Assembly: GCA_012295275.1 (NCBI GenBank)
Contig: CM022677.1
Coordinates: 13,362,889-13,426,888 of the forward strand
DNA from: Chrysomallon squamiferum
Lineage: Eukaryota > Mollusca > Gastropoda > Neomphalida > Peltospiridae
DNA length: 64,000 nucleotides
Reading direction: 5' to 3'
Shown here: positions 48,549 through 59,273 of the stretch, piece after piece
How the letters are laid out: each line of letters opens with the position of its first letter
Position numbering within the stretch: position 1 is the first letter of the stretch
Notes under the pieces: generated by a model
What the model saw: the letters and a program-made list of their open reading frames with translations, nothing else
Database searches by the model: none
Told to the model about the DNA's origin: nothing
Translations under genes and position numbers: made by a program

Positions 48549-50650
48549 TTATACTGGATATGACCAATCGGTAGTACTACCAGTAATGGGTACAGATCTA
48601 TCACCATATGTTCCATGAATAGGCCAAATGAATCTACGTCTATTTTTACGTTTAAACCAATTATCGCATATAGGTGCAGCAATTCGCATTTTCCATTGTT
48701 TTTCAATTCTCTCTTTATACTGTTTACCAGTTTCATCTAAAAACTGATCTTGTTCAGTATGTTTTACATTGTCTTTATTTCCTGTTGGTATAGTGTCATT
48801 AGCTTTGAAAAATAAACCCTGCATTGGACCAGAACATCCACCTAAACCTATCGGTATATATTTAGGACACATACCAGTTCTTACAACAAATTCAACTTCG
48901 CTGTAATACGTTATTTGAATATTAGCATGATAGTTAAAGAATAATGTTGATCCGCTAGTAGTTTTACATCTGGATATATTCCAATTAAAAATATGGGAGG
49001 TATATTACACTGAAAGGTCCTCCTATTTGATCCATCTATACATGTATTAACATTAGGATCATCAGCATCATTATAAGATACACCAGATTTAGCTATCTTG
49101 GTACCACCATCATCTACCATACATGGAGCACCTAGATCTCTAGATGCTTTATGTTGGTAACATCCTTTATAATTAACAGACCTATATTGGTGATTGAAAT
49201 AGGTAGTAACTGCTGTTGCCATAGGATGTGTTGAAAAATTAGTTACTGTAATTTCATGCGTTGGCCAAACTTCTAAATTATCTTTATTTTCATTGCTTTT
49301 TATATTTTGCATTGATATTTATCTTTTCTAATATTTCCTGTCATTTGAGTAAAATTTAAAGTGTGACTACTTTCACCTGGAAATATAACTAATGGTGAAT
49401 CTTTACATGTATAATCTAATCCAAATCCACCTGCACTGATAACTGTTTCTCTATAACCATCATGTAATTAGGTGTTTCAGCAGTGTAATTAATATTATCA
49501 CTGTTTTGGGTCCATGCATTACTTAATAATTGCATACCTATGTCACTAGGTAAATACATTTTACGATCTGGTTGAACTGGTATAGCTCTATGAGATGTAT
49601 TATCCATACACTCTTCATCGCTAAATCGATTGTTATGACAAATTTAAATGTCTATCTGGTAAACCGTAATCATTGTAAATATCTGTAAACGTCCAAACAC
49701 GTGCATTTGGTGGTGCCATTACAGGTACTTCGTTTGGATCTGATTTATTATTATTTAGTACATGTATTATCATATTATTTATATTAAATCCAAATTTTTT
49801 AATTTTATAACCAACAAATTCATCTGGTAAATTCCAATCATCAGGTTTCGTACTTGTTTGCTTGTACCAATAAGGTATGATATGTCCTCCATGATTAAAT
49901 ACAAATTCACATACATTAGGATCACCTATTGCTTTTTTTCCGGTTAGTATTATCTGTACCATTATCTAATATTTTCATTGTAGCTTTTCTAGTTTTAGTA
50001 AAATTTATCACACTAGTAAATGTTCTTTTGAATGTCTTTTTAATAGTTATATATCTAGGATTAGCTCCTTTAGTGGTTCCTCCAAATCCTTGATACAAAA
50101 AGTTGTTACCTGTAGCTGAAGCCATCGGAGCACCTTCAACAGCTTCGCTTCCACCTGTATCGGTAACCTCTTCATTCATTATTGAATCAGGCTCCATTAC
50201 AGATTCTTGTGGTTGAAGGTATGTTCCTTTAGAATTAGATTGTTCTAGTACATCTTGTGATATTCTATCAGATAATTGATTGTTGTTAGGCACTTTAGAA
50301 CTTGATCCACCTGCTGGTTCATTTGTTTGTCTCTTCATAGTTTGTTTTGATTCTGATCTTGGTCTATCTTGTATTTGTTCGTCTTCTGGGTATAAAGGTG
50401 TATTGAAAGGATCCTCTTCGTCTGAATTCTCAGGATTGTAATGGTTTTCCCGAAGATCTTGTATTGCCTTATAGAAACTTTGATTAGGAATTTGTAAATT
50501 AGGATACTGACGTCGTATTTGTAACCACCTATCTTGGCGCTGATCAACCGGCACATTTAAATCTGCTAAGATAGATAATGCCTTAGCTTTAGCTATTGCC
50601 CAGAGTCGTGTCACTTCTTTCTTGTTTAGCAAACGTTTTCCTTTATTCAT
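48549..50650 (-). pseudogene. Capsid protein VP, unit P4 (several frameshifts)
   Basis: From ATG 50650 the frame is open to 49922 (N-terminal 230 residues with the DEEDPFNTPLYPEDE patch), then shifts: 49633-49962 carries the jelly-roll core (IPYWYK, DDW, FTDIYNDYGLP), 49416-49607, 48911-49312 (HEITVTNFSTHPMATA) and 48549-48872 (CPKYIPIGLGGCSGP, ending DWSYPV and the stop). The length of about 2.1 kb agrees with P3, so no large deletion occurred here. At least four small indels break it. The ATG overlaps the small gene's TGA. Confidence 0.9.
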
Positions 50651-51012
50651 GAAATCGGACTGTTTCTATATATGTAATTTACGTATTCGTCCTCTTCTTG
50701 TCCTAAATCTTCTCGTTCAGATTTAGAAACGTTGTTATCCAATTGTTTATCACCTGAATTCACTAAATCACCAAACTGATTTAATGCTTCTTGTATTTGA
50801 TTTTTAGTATATGTAGAAATACCTTAAATTGACGATTCTACAATAGATTGTCCAATAGCTGTTGCTGGTTCCAAATATATACTATCAGCTCCCAATATTT
50901 CAGTAATACCAGGTACTGTAGATTCTAGTACAGCAGATGTAGCTAATTCCACTGAAGCATCAAAAGCGTATTCGATAATTTCAGTAGCTATAATTCCTAA
51001 TGCTGTGAATAT
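50647..51012 (-). pseudogene. Small Ala/Ile-rich ORF, unit P4 (start lost)
   Basis: The sequence aligns over the full 121 codons to unit P3, but the ATG is ATA at 51010-51012 and an in-frame TAA replaces a codon after IVESSI (about 50826). The C-terminus (DEYVNYIYRNSPIS) and the ATGA overlap with VP at 50647-50650 are kept. Confidence 0.8.
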
Positions 51013-51019
51013 CCTATCA

Positions 51020-51100
51020 AAGCAATAGCTTGATTATAAATGAATTATATTTTAAAAATCAAGATTAAATATAAAATATCACGTGATATTACGGAAATTA
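51020..51100 (-). promoter_or_regulatory. Putative small-gene/VP promoter, unit P4
   Basis: The minus strand has ATTACGTAATTTCCG, then ATATCACGTGATATT (E-box CACGTG) and an AT-rich TATA-like stretch upstream of the lost start codon. The CRE seen in P3 is changed to TTACGTAA here. Confidence 0.45.
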
Positions 51101-51102
51101 CG

Positions 51103-51546
51103 TAATACTCTTCAAAATAAAAAAGGATGGGGGGGTGAATAATGTAATGACCTGATAGATTTCAACCTAACTCTTGTTATCTGATAAAAAAACAAAGTTC
51201 CTCACTACATGGCTTTTTAGCTTTTTGGCTTTTTGACCATAATGTACTTTTAACCCGAAGGTGATAACGTTCCTTCGGGCGTAGCCAGAACCCGAAGGAT
51301 CATAAGTTAAAAGTACATTATGGTCAAAAAGCCAAAAAGCTAAAAAGCCAGATCATGAGGAACTTTGTTTTTTTTACAATAACAAGAGTTACGGGCTAAA
51401 AGTACATTATGGTCAAAAAGCCAAAAAGCTAAAAAGCCAGATCATGAGGAACTTTTTTTTTTTTACAATAACAAGAGTTAGGTTGAAATCTATCAGGTCA
51501 TTTTATTCTTCACCACCCACCCTATTTTTTAATTTTGAAGAGTATG
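51103..51546. repeat. Palindromic ITR-like junction between units P4 and P3
   Basis: Outer inverted ends ACTCTTCAAAAT and ATTTTGAAGAGT enclose CTGATAGATTTCAACCTAAC with its mirror and long arms (GGCTTTTTAGCTTTTTGGCT, GACCATAATGTACTTTTAA). The loop reads CCCGAAGGTGATAACGTTCC on the plus strand ('flip' here). The right arm is partly duplicated (about 51392-51480). One palindrome with flanking sequence on both sides is the form expected at a head-to-tail parvovirus junction. Confidence 0.8.
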
Positions 51547-51788
51547 ACGTCATATACTATATTGACGTCATATCATATATTAACGTCATTTCCTTTATAT
51601 TTTAGCAGACGATATTTTTATTAATAATATAGTTTATTACATTAATATAATATTTTTAATAAACAAATAACAAGAATAATTAATGTTTAATTATATTTTA
51701 TTTACAAAAATTAACAATAATGTAATACTTATTTTATTATAACATTTTAATAATATTTTAAACAGTAAATAAATGTTTATTTAATTAA
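51547..51788 (-). other. Region downstream of NS1 in unit P3
   Basis: Three TGACGT-type motifs (51551-51590) lie next to the palindrome. On the minus strand AATAAA occurs just after the NS1 stop (around 51775-51781) and again at about 51735, fitting a poly-A signal. Confidence 0.4.
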
Positions 51789-53952
51789 CTAATTTTCCGA
51801 TTTATATTTTTTGAAAATGTCCATTTGAGTTTCCTGTATTGTTTCGGTAAACTGATCATAAAATGACGGAGTTTCAGGTATGTAGAACTTGTATTTCTTC
51901 TGTTCAGGTTCTTCAGGTTCGGATCCAACAGTTATGTATTGTCCGTCCATCTGTTCGTCCAACTTTCGTTTTGTTCCTTTTTGCTCTTGTTTTTCTACAT
52001 TACTTTCCTGTTGGCTGGTTATGAACAAATCTTGAGACGGATTATATGTTTCTACTTCCTCTTTTTCTTCATCTTCACTTGATATTTCAATATACTCTAT
52101 TTTATCTTCTACTTGATTGCTTATCATTGGATTATTTGATGCAATGATCGATTGACTGTCATCGAAATTGTCTCTGAAGTAACTATTACGTCCTTCGAAA
52201 GTGTTGTCTTCAACGTTATTGTTATGTTTCATAGAGAAATATTCCCTGTCATTTTCTAATGCAATTGTCATTTCGTCCTCTGTCGGTTCATATCCTATAG
52301 TGAATAATTTAGGATGAATCAAATTGTAAGCATGTTTAAGAACATCACTTTTTTCAAGTCCTGAAGAAAGTAAAGTCTAGTCTTCATAATGCTTATTTGG
52401 CTTGTTGTTAATCCATCTCCAAAACGATTATTCGAATTAATCATGCAAAGATTAGCTCTGCAGTAACAAGGAGTAGTGCCTTTTCTTTCGCACGTAGCTT
52501 TACTGCCACTGAGAAAATCCATGTATTTGTCTATATTTGTCTGATTAATTGATATTTCTTCACCCAAAATGATTCTTTTGTTCCCTAACATCTGCCAAGG
52601 GAAATTGTCCTTAGCTATTTTCCCTGCACAACTTAAACACTCAAACATACTGCTTGAGATCATAGTCTTACCAGAGTCAGACTCCCCTTGCAGATATACA
52701 CCCACTTTCTTTTTACCTTTACCTTTTAGTAAAGCTACTATCAAACAATATAACCATCTTTCGGGAATGTGTTGTTCTACACACCAGCTGTTAAATATTT
52801 TAAGACTGTCTTCGGGTGTCATATCATTGAATGTTCTATATCATTGTTCAAATCGGTTATTTGATCATACGCATTTTTATCGGATTGTTCTTCCAGAAAT
52901 TTAGATCTGGCTGCTTTAAATAACTTCTCTCCTGAAGTATTAGCAACAGCATTGCATATCGCTTTGAATTCATTGGAGGTACTGTCATATTTGCTAATAA
53001 GCATGTTAAGCTTATTAACTTCCGGGTTTTTTACAATTAGCTTGTAAAAAAGTCAAACGTGTCAGCTGATTTATTGGTTATCAAGTGAGATGGAACGGTT
53101 TCATCCATATTATTATTGTCTGTTGTTTTATTATCTTCCATCATTATTTCTAACACATGTTCTTCTATTTTTGCATCGGCTGAGGTTGTACCTGTTCCAT
53201 GTTTAATTGTCTTGTTGCTAGTTGTTGGCTGTGGTGTAGCTTTAACATCATCTTTTCGAACAGGTTCCTTAATGGCAGGTACAACAGAATCGTTATTTGC
53301 AACATCTTGATTGTCAAAGAAGTCTAACAATATGTTCATTAGTTCATCCTCATTACTTCTGATACATTTATCTGTATCATTCCATAATTTCAGCATGTGG
53401 TCGTCGTTTGTACCGAGATACATTTTTTCTTTGTCATTCATTAGGTAAGTCATGTAGTTCTCCAATGATATAGTTTGAGGTTCTTTGATCTTTCTGATTT
53501 TAATGTATCCTTTTTCATTCAATATAGCTCTGTGCAATCTCCTGTATATACGGTCCTGTGATGGCGTTTTCATATTATTTTTCCAAATAACATGTACATG
53601 TGATCCATATGTAGGATAATTTTTATCCAATGTACAGTCTTTTTGATGATAAACTACAAGATTTTTCCAATTTTTGTTCCTTAAGAAGGCTTTCAATTCA
53701 GTTATGACGCGATCTTGACCTTTAGACAGGAACTCGTAACTTGGTGTCGCCCAGTGATCTACTGTCTTATCCAAAATATCTTCTTGTGGGTCCATTTGAT
53801 AACTCTTGATGTAATTTTTTCCGTGTGCGTAAACATACTTTCCATCTTTATCTTTTACTAAACTTCTTGGAACGAGAAACTTTGGATGAACCATCTCGTA
53901 GTTTGTATGTCCAATAATAGTTATCTTCTGCGAGTTCCATATGTCGATCCAT
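51789..53952 (-). pseudogene. NS1 replication protein, unit P3 (full length, frameshifted)
   Basis: The start by homology is ATG 53952 (MDRHMELAEDNYY). An early deletion shifts the frame; 53037 to about 53920 then holds the HUH nuclease (GSHVHVIWKNN, ENYMTYL). A lost T near 53038 and further shifts split the rest into 52819-53004, 52319-52822 (Walker A GESDSGKT, Walker B IILGEE, motif C MINSNN) and 51789-52322 (acidic tail ending FKKYKSEN). The span of about 2.16 kb implies an ancestral protein of about 720 aa. HUH and SF3 domains together are the parvovirus NS1/Rep pattern: nicking of hairpin ends and unwinding during rolling-hairpin replication, in the nucleus. Confidence 0.92.
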
Positions 53953-54034
53953 TGCTTGTTTTGTTTTAATATATATATTTTTTTAAATTCTGTTATAAGT
54001 GATAACAAACGAATGAATATTTTAAAATCAACGT

Positions 54035-54110
54035 CTTTATTTATAACATTTTGAACATGAGGTCATTCAGAAGACGTAACCAATCGTACGTGACAAAAAT
54101 AACGTTAACA
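54035..54110 (-). promoter_or_regulatory. Putative NS1 promoter, unit P3
   Basis: TTATAAATAAAGACGTTGAT on the minus strand lies about 85 bases before the NS1 ATG, as in P4. CRE-like motifs are degraded (CGTACG, GACGTA) compared with P4. Confidence 0.4.
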
Positions 54111-54172
54111 TTTGGAAAGACTTTTAACTGTATTAATACGCCAACTAAGATATTAATAATATTGATAATTTT

Positions 54173-54177
<5 letters not shown>

Positions 54178-54206
<29 letters not shown>
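54178..54206. repeat. Poly-T tract at the VP 3' end
   Basis: About 29 T on the plus strand remove the VP stop codon of unit P3 by reading as Lys codons. Confidence 0.9.
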
Positions 54207-54209
<3 letters not shown>

Positions 54210-56311
54210 GGATATGACCAATCTGTACTGTTTCCGGTAATCTGTACACTTCTATCACCATATGTACCATGCACAGGCCATACTAATCGACGTCTAGCTT
54301 TACGTTTATTCCAATTGTCCCATATAGTGGCATACACTCTCATTTTCCATTGTTTTTGAATTCTCTATTTATATTGTTTAGCACTTTCATCTAAAAACTG
54401 ATCTTGTTCAGTATGTTTTACATTGTCTTTATTTCCTGTTGGTACAGTGTCGTTAGCTTTAAATATAAGGCCTTGCATAGGACCAGAACATCCACCTAAT
54501 CCTATAGGTATATATTTCGGACACATACCGGTTCTGACTAGAAATTCAACCTCACTATAAAAAGTTATTTGTATATTAGCATGATAGTTAAAGAATAACG
54601 TGGCCCCGTTAGTCGTTTTTTCAACATCTGGATATAGACCAATTAAGAATATCGGAGGTCTATTACACTGGAACGTCCTTCGATGTGATCCATCCATACA
54701 TGTATTAACGTTCGGATCATCTGCATCGTTGGACGCTACACCAGCTTTAGATATTTTGGTACCTCCGTCATCTACCATAGATGGAGCACCTAGATCTTTA
54801 GATGCTTTGTTCAGGTAACATCCTTTATAATTTACATTTCTATATTGGTGATTAAAATATGTAGTAATTGCAGTTGCCATAGGATGTGTTGATACATTAG
54901 TTACCGTAATTTCATGTGTACGCCACACTTCTAAATTGTCTTTATTTTCATTGCTGCATTGATATCTATCTTTTCTAATATTTCCTGTCATTTGAGTAAA
55001 ATTTAAAGTCTGACTGCTTTTTCCCGGAAATATAACCAATGGAGAATCTTTACAGGTATAATCTAATCCAAACCCACCTGCACTAATAACTGTTTCTCTA
55101 TATCCATCGTGTTTTTTCATATCGTATATGTAATTAGGTGTTTCGGCAGTATAGAGCACACCCTCACCGTTCCAAGCACTGTTTAACAGTTGCATACCTA
55201 TGTCACTTGGCAAATATAATTTACGATCTGGTTGAACCGGTGTGCTTCTTTGAGATGTCTTGTCCATAAATTCTTCGTCTTTGAATAGATTATTATGTGA
55301 CAAGTTTAAATTTCTTTCTGGTAATCCATAATCATTATAAATATCTGTAAACGTCCAAACTCGTGCGTTTGGAGGTGCCATTACTGGTACTTCGTTTGGA
55401 TCTGATTTAGTATTATTTAAAACGTGTATTATCAAATTATTTATATTAAATCCAAACTTTTTGATCTTATACCCAACAAATTCATCTGGTAAATTCCAAT
55501 CATCAGGTTTCGTACTGGCTTGTTTGTACCAATATGGTATAATGTGTCCTCCATGATTAAATACCAATTCACAAACATTAGGATCACCTATTGCTTTTTT
55601 CCAATTAGTGTTATTTGTACCATTATCTAATATTTTCATTTTAGCTTTTCTAGTTTTAGTAAAATTTATAGCACTAGTAAATGTCCGTTTGAATGTCTTT
55701 TTAATAGTTATATATCTAGGATTAGCTCCTTTAGTGGTTCCTCCGAATCCTTGATACAAAACGTTGTTACCTGTAGCTGAAGCCATGGGAGCACCTTCAA
55801 CAGCTTCGCTTCCCCCTGTATCGGTAACTTCTTCATTCATAATAGAATCAGGTTCCATTACAGACTCTTGTGGTTGAAGGTATGTTCCTTTAGAATTAGT
55901 TTGTTCTAGTACATCTTGTGATATTCTATTAGATAATTGATTGTTGTTAGGCATTTTAGAACTGGAACCTCCTGCTGGTTCATTCGTTTGTCGCTTCATT
56001 GCTTGTTTTGTTTCGGTTGTTTTTGATCCTTGTCTTGACTCTTCTAATGGGTATAGAGGCATATTAAAAGGGTCCTCTTCGTCCGAATCCTCAATATGGT
56101 TATTGTTTTCCCGAAGACCTTGTATTGCCGTATAGAAATTTTGATTAGGAATTTGTAAATTTGGATATTGACGTCGTATTTGTAGCCACCTGTTTTGGCG
56201 CTGATCCACCGGCACATTTAATTCTGATAAGATAGCAAATGCTTTAGCTTTAGCTATTGCCCAAAGTCTAGTCACTTCTTTCTTGTTTAACACACGTTTT
56301 CCTTTATTCAT
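54206..56311 (-). pseudogene. Capsid protein VP, unit P3 (best copy; one internal stop)
   Basis: Open from ATG 56311 for 648 codons to TAG at 54365, then the same frame continues to the expected SYPI end at 54206, giving about 702 codons. The stop replaces a codon where P4 and P1 have Glu or Asp. The terminal stop is lost into a 29-base poly-T tract. Residues 1-60 are basic; 76-90 acidic; 113-120 Gly/Ser-rich (GGSSS); the parvovirus jelly-roll core follows with IPYWYK (258-263), DDW (270-272) and FTDIYNDYGLP (321-331). No GPGN or HD-xx-YD phospholipase A2 site is present, as in parvovirus groups that lack that domain. It would form the capsid shell. Confidence 0.92.
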
Positions 56312-56673
56312 GAAATCGGACTGGTTATACGCATATAATTCACGTATTCGTCCTCTTCTTGTTCTAATTCGTCTCTCTCAGATGGAGAAACGTTATTATC
56401 CAATTTTTTGTCGTCTGGTTGCAAGAAATCACCGAATTGATGTATGGCTTCTTCTATTTGACTTTTAGTATATGTAGCAATACCTTCAACAGAAGATTCA
56501 ACAATACTTTGTCCAATAGCTGTAGCTGGCTCTAAATATATACTATCTGCTCCAACAATTTCAGCAATAGCTGGTACTGTAGAATCTATTATAGCTGATG
56601 TCGCTAATTCAATAGATGTATCAAAAGCAAATTCTATTATTTCAGTAGCTATAATTGCCAAAGCTGTAAACAT
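56308..56673 (-). CDS. Small Ala/Ile-rich protein, unit P3 (only full-length open copy)
   Basis: Open for 121 aa from ATG 56673 to TGA 56308, overlapping the VP ATG by ATGA, an arrangement suited to termination-reinitiation. Residues 1-70 (starting MFTALAIIATEIIEFAF) are rich in Ala, Ile, Thr and Ser with regularly spaced Glu and no Cys, suggesting amphipathic helices rather than one long membrane span. Residues 95-121 are acidic (SERDELEQEEDEYVNY) and end SPIS. All five copies in the window keep it directly before VP. Function unknown. The position before the major capsid gene, with no phospholipase in VP, makes a membrane-active or minor capsid role possible; a polyomavirus VP2-like role is only an analogy. 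Confidence 0.75.
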   Translation of the reverse strand: MFTALAIIATEIIEFAFDTSIELATSAIIDSTVPAIAEIVGADSIYLEPATAIGQSIVESSVEGIATYTKSQIEEAIHQFGDFLQPDDKKLDNNVSPSERDELEQEEDEYVNYMRITSPIS

Positions 56674-56689
56674 CCTAACACATCATCAA

Positions 56690-56780
56690 CAAACATAAAA
56701 ATGAAAAATATATACATATAGTTATATTATATATTATAAATCACGTGATATTACGGATATGACGTCATACTCTTCAAAAT
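56690..56780 (-). promoter_or_regulatory. Putative small-gene/VP promoter, unit P3
   Basis: On the minus strand, in order: GAGTATGACGTCATATCCG (CRE TGACGTCA), AATATCACGTGATTTA (E-box CACGTG), then TATAATATATAATATAAC (TATA-like), about 30-60 bases before ATG 56673. Confidence 0.55.
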
Positions 56781-57118
56781 AAAAAAAATAGGGTGGGGGG
56801 TGAATAATAAAATTACCTGATAGATTTCAACCTAACTCTTGTTATTGTAAAAAAAACAAAGTTCCTCATGATCTGGCTTTTTAGTTTTGGGGCTTTTTGA
56901 CCATAACGTACTTTTAACTTATGATCCTTCGGGTTCTGGCTTCGCCCGAAGGAACGTTATCACATTCGGGCTAAAAGTGCATTATGGTCAAAAAGCCAAA
57001 AAGCTAAAAAGCCAGATCATGAGGAACTTTTTTTTTTTACAATAACAAGAGTTATGTTAGAATCTATCAGGTCATGTTTTACTAACCCCCCATTATTTAT
57101 TTTGAAGAGACGTCATTT
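56760..57118. repeat. Palindromic ITR-like junction between units P3 and P2
   Basis: Same outer ends and arms as 51103-51546, but the loop is reversed: the plus strand reads ACTTATGATCCTTCGGGTTC, then GGCTTCGCCCGAAGGAACGT ('flop'). Arms are about 115 bases on each side of the loop, with imperfect pairing. Confidence 0.85.
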
Positions 57119-57325
57119 CCTGTTTATAACGTTATTTCCTATATGACGTCATAGCTTTGACGTCATATCCGTTTACAGTTTAGCAGACGATAAGTAAAAT
57201 TCTACATTAATTAATTAATAAATAACAAACAATATTTACTTCAAATTAAATTATTTATTTAATTAACGTTTTAAATAAAATATTTAACAATATTTGTATA
57301 ATTATTATACAATACGTTATATTGT
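57119..57325 (-). other. Region downstream of NS1 in unit P2
   Basis: Three TGACGTCA or GACGTCA sites (57109-57170) followed by AT-rich sequence; TTTATT on the plus strand near 57247 gives AATAAA for the minus strand. Confidence 0.4.
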
Positions 57326-58990
57326 TCAATCTTCCTTTTTATATTTATTGAAAATGTTCATTTGGGTTTTTGGAATAGTTTCTGAAAACATAGCTTCAAA
57401 CGGCTGACTTTCTGGAATGTAAAATTTGAATTTTTTAACTGTTGGATCTGATGGTTCGTATCCGGTTGTTATATAGTATGGATCTAACTCGTCTGTTGTG
57501 TTGTCATCATCAACGTCATCAGGTTGGTTAATTTCTTCCCTTTTTCTTTTAATTCCTTTGTTGTCAGAATTAAATGTTTCCTCATTCTGTGACTTTACAA
57601 ATAAATCTTGTGACGGATTATAATAATCCTGTTCTGATATTTCTATGTATTCTATTTTGTTATCTTCTGTATCTTTAGTTGTGCTCATCATTGGATCTAA
57701 ATCTGTTGTCAATAATGTTTGGCTGTCATCAAAATTGTCATGAAAATAACTGAGTTTTCCATCTAACGTGTTGTCATTGTTACTGTTATTGTTTTTGTTG
57801 ACAAAATAGTCTCTGTCATTTTCTAACGCGATGTTTATTTCATCATCTGTAGGTTCTCTACCTACAGTGAAAAGTTTTGGATGTAAAAGGTTGTAGCAAT
57901 TCTTTAAAATTTCACTTCTTTTCAGATTTTGAATTAAATACAGTCTGGTCTTCATTATACTTATTTGTGAATTTGTTAAACCGTCTCCAAATTTGTTGTT
58001 GGAATTTAATATGTTAGCACGACATATGTTAGCACGACAGTAACAAGGCGTGGTACCCTTGCGTTCACAAGTTGCCTTGCTACCACTAAGAAGGTCTTTA
58101 TATTTGTCTATGTTCGTTTGCGTTATAGATATTTCTTCCCCTAGTACAACTTTTTTACCTCCTAACATTTGCCATGGGAAGTTATCTTTAGCGATTTTCC
58201 CCGCGCATTGTAAACATTCGAACATTGAGCTTGTAACCATGGTTTTTCCACTGTCTGATTCTCCCTGGAAATACATTCCTACCTTTTTCTTTCCTTTACC
58301 TTTTAACAAAGCTACTATTAAACAAAACAACCATCTTTCTTCTATTTCCTGTTCACGACACCAGCTGTTGAAAATTTTAAGACTGTCATCCGGTGACATA
58401 TAATGGTCTATATTATCGTTAAGAATTTGTATCTGTTCGAAAGCATTTTTTTCAGATTGTTCCTCAAGATATTTTGAACGTGCCGCCTTAAATAATTTGT
58501 CACCGGAAGTGTTAGCAACTGAATTGCACAACGCTTTAAACTCATTGGATGACGGTTCGAATTTGCTTATAAGCATGTTTAATTTGTTTACTTCGGGATA
58601 TTTTGTTATCAGTTGGTAAAAAAAAATCCAATGTTTCTGCCGATTTATTTGTCAAGAGATGACATGGAATATTTCTATTTTCGTTCACTGTTGTATTACT
58701 TTCAATTTTGTTGTCTGATGATGTCATCATCGCATCTATAATGTCATGTTTATTTTGACGTCACGAGCACTTGTTCCTCCTTTAGATACAACATCGGACT
58801 TAGTAATCTTTGAATTAACGACATTGTCTGTCTTCACTGCTTCATCTTTTCGTATTGGTTCTCTTATCCTAGATGTATTATAGTTCATATCCATTTTCTG
58901 ATTGTTGTCTGTGTTGTCAAAAAAATCGTTAAGTATGTTCATGATGTCGGCATCGTTGTCTTGCATTTTTTTATCCACGTCATTTGTGTC
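57326..58990 (-). pseudogene. NS1, unit P2: nuclease deleted, helicase frame intact
   Basis: 57326-58576 is open for 416 aa and carries the complete SF3 helicase: Walker A GESDSGKT (residues 105-112), Walker B VVLGEE (143-148), the following KDLLSGSKATCERKGT block, motif C LNSNN (190-194) and the acidic tail ending FNKYKKED. A small in-frame duplication (RANIC RANIL) lies just before motif C. Upstream pieces in other frames (58542-58730 and 58736 to about 58990) match the NS1 linker. Everything before NDVDKKM, including the HUH nuclease, is deleted and replaced by the VP N-terminus. The helicase is the longest undamaged viral frame for NS1 here; expression is unproven. Confidence 0.9.
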
Positions 58991-59273
58991 TGTTGTTTGT
59001 TGGTTGTCGTCGTCGTATAAAGGGGTCCCGAAAGGGTCGTCTTCGTCCGAATTTTCAACAGCGTTAGTCTTGCCCAATATTTTGAATTGCCTGATAGAAA
59101 TCGTAATTAGGAACTTGTAAAGTTCGATACTGACGTCTGATTCGTAACCACCTTTCTTGTCTTTCTGAATAGGGGACATCTAAATCAGCTAATTTTGCAA
59201 ATGCTCTGGATTTTGCTATAGATCAGAGTCTTGTTACTTCCTTTTTGTTCAACAGTCTCTTTCCTTTATCCAT
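58990..59273 (-). pseudogene. VP N-terminus, unit P2, fused to NS1
   Basis: VP starts at ATG 59273 (MDKGKRLLNKKEVTRL) and meets a TGA in place of the Trp codon of other copies. After a frameshift near 59060 the acidic patch (SDEDDPFGTPLYDDD) follows. Between about 58985 and 59006 the frame passes directly into NS1, so the rest of VP, the VP-NS1 spacer and the NS1 nuclease are gone (roughly 2.5 kb compared with P3). Confidence 0.85.

Noticed and set aside
53953-54008. Upstream extension of NS1 in P3 as the true start
   Set aside because: It comes from a shifted frame; homology with P4 and P1 begins at ATG 53952.
56308-56673. Small gene as a parvovirus phospholipase A2 domain
   Set aside because: No calcium-binding loop or His-Asp catalytic motif is visible.
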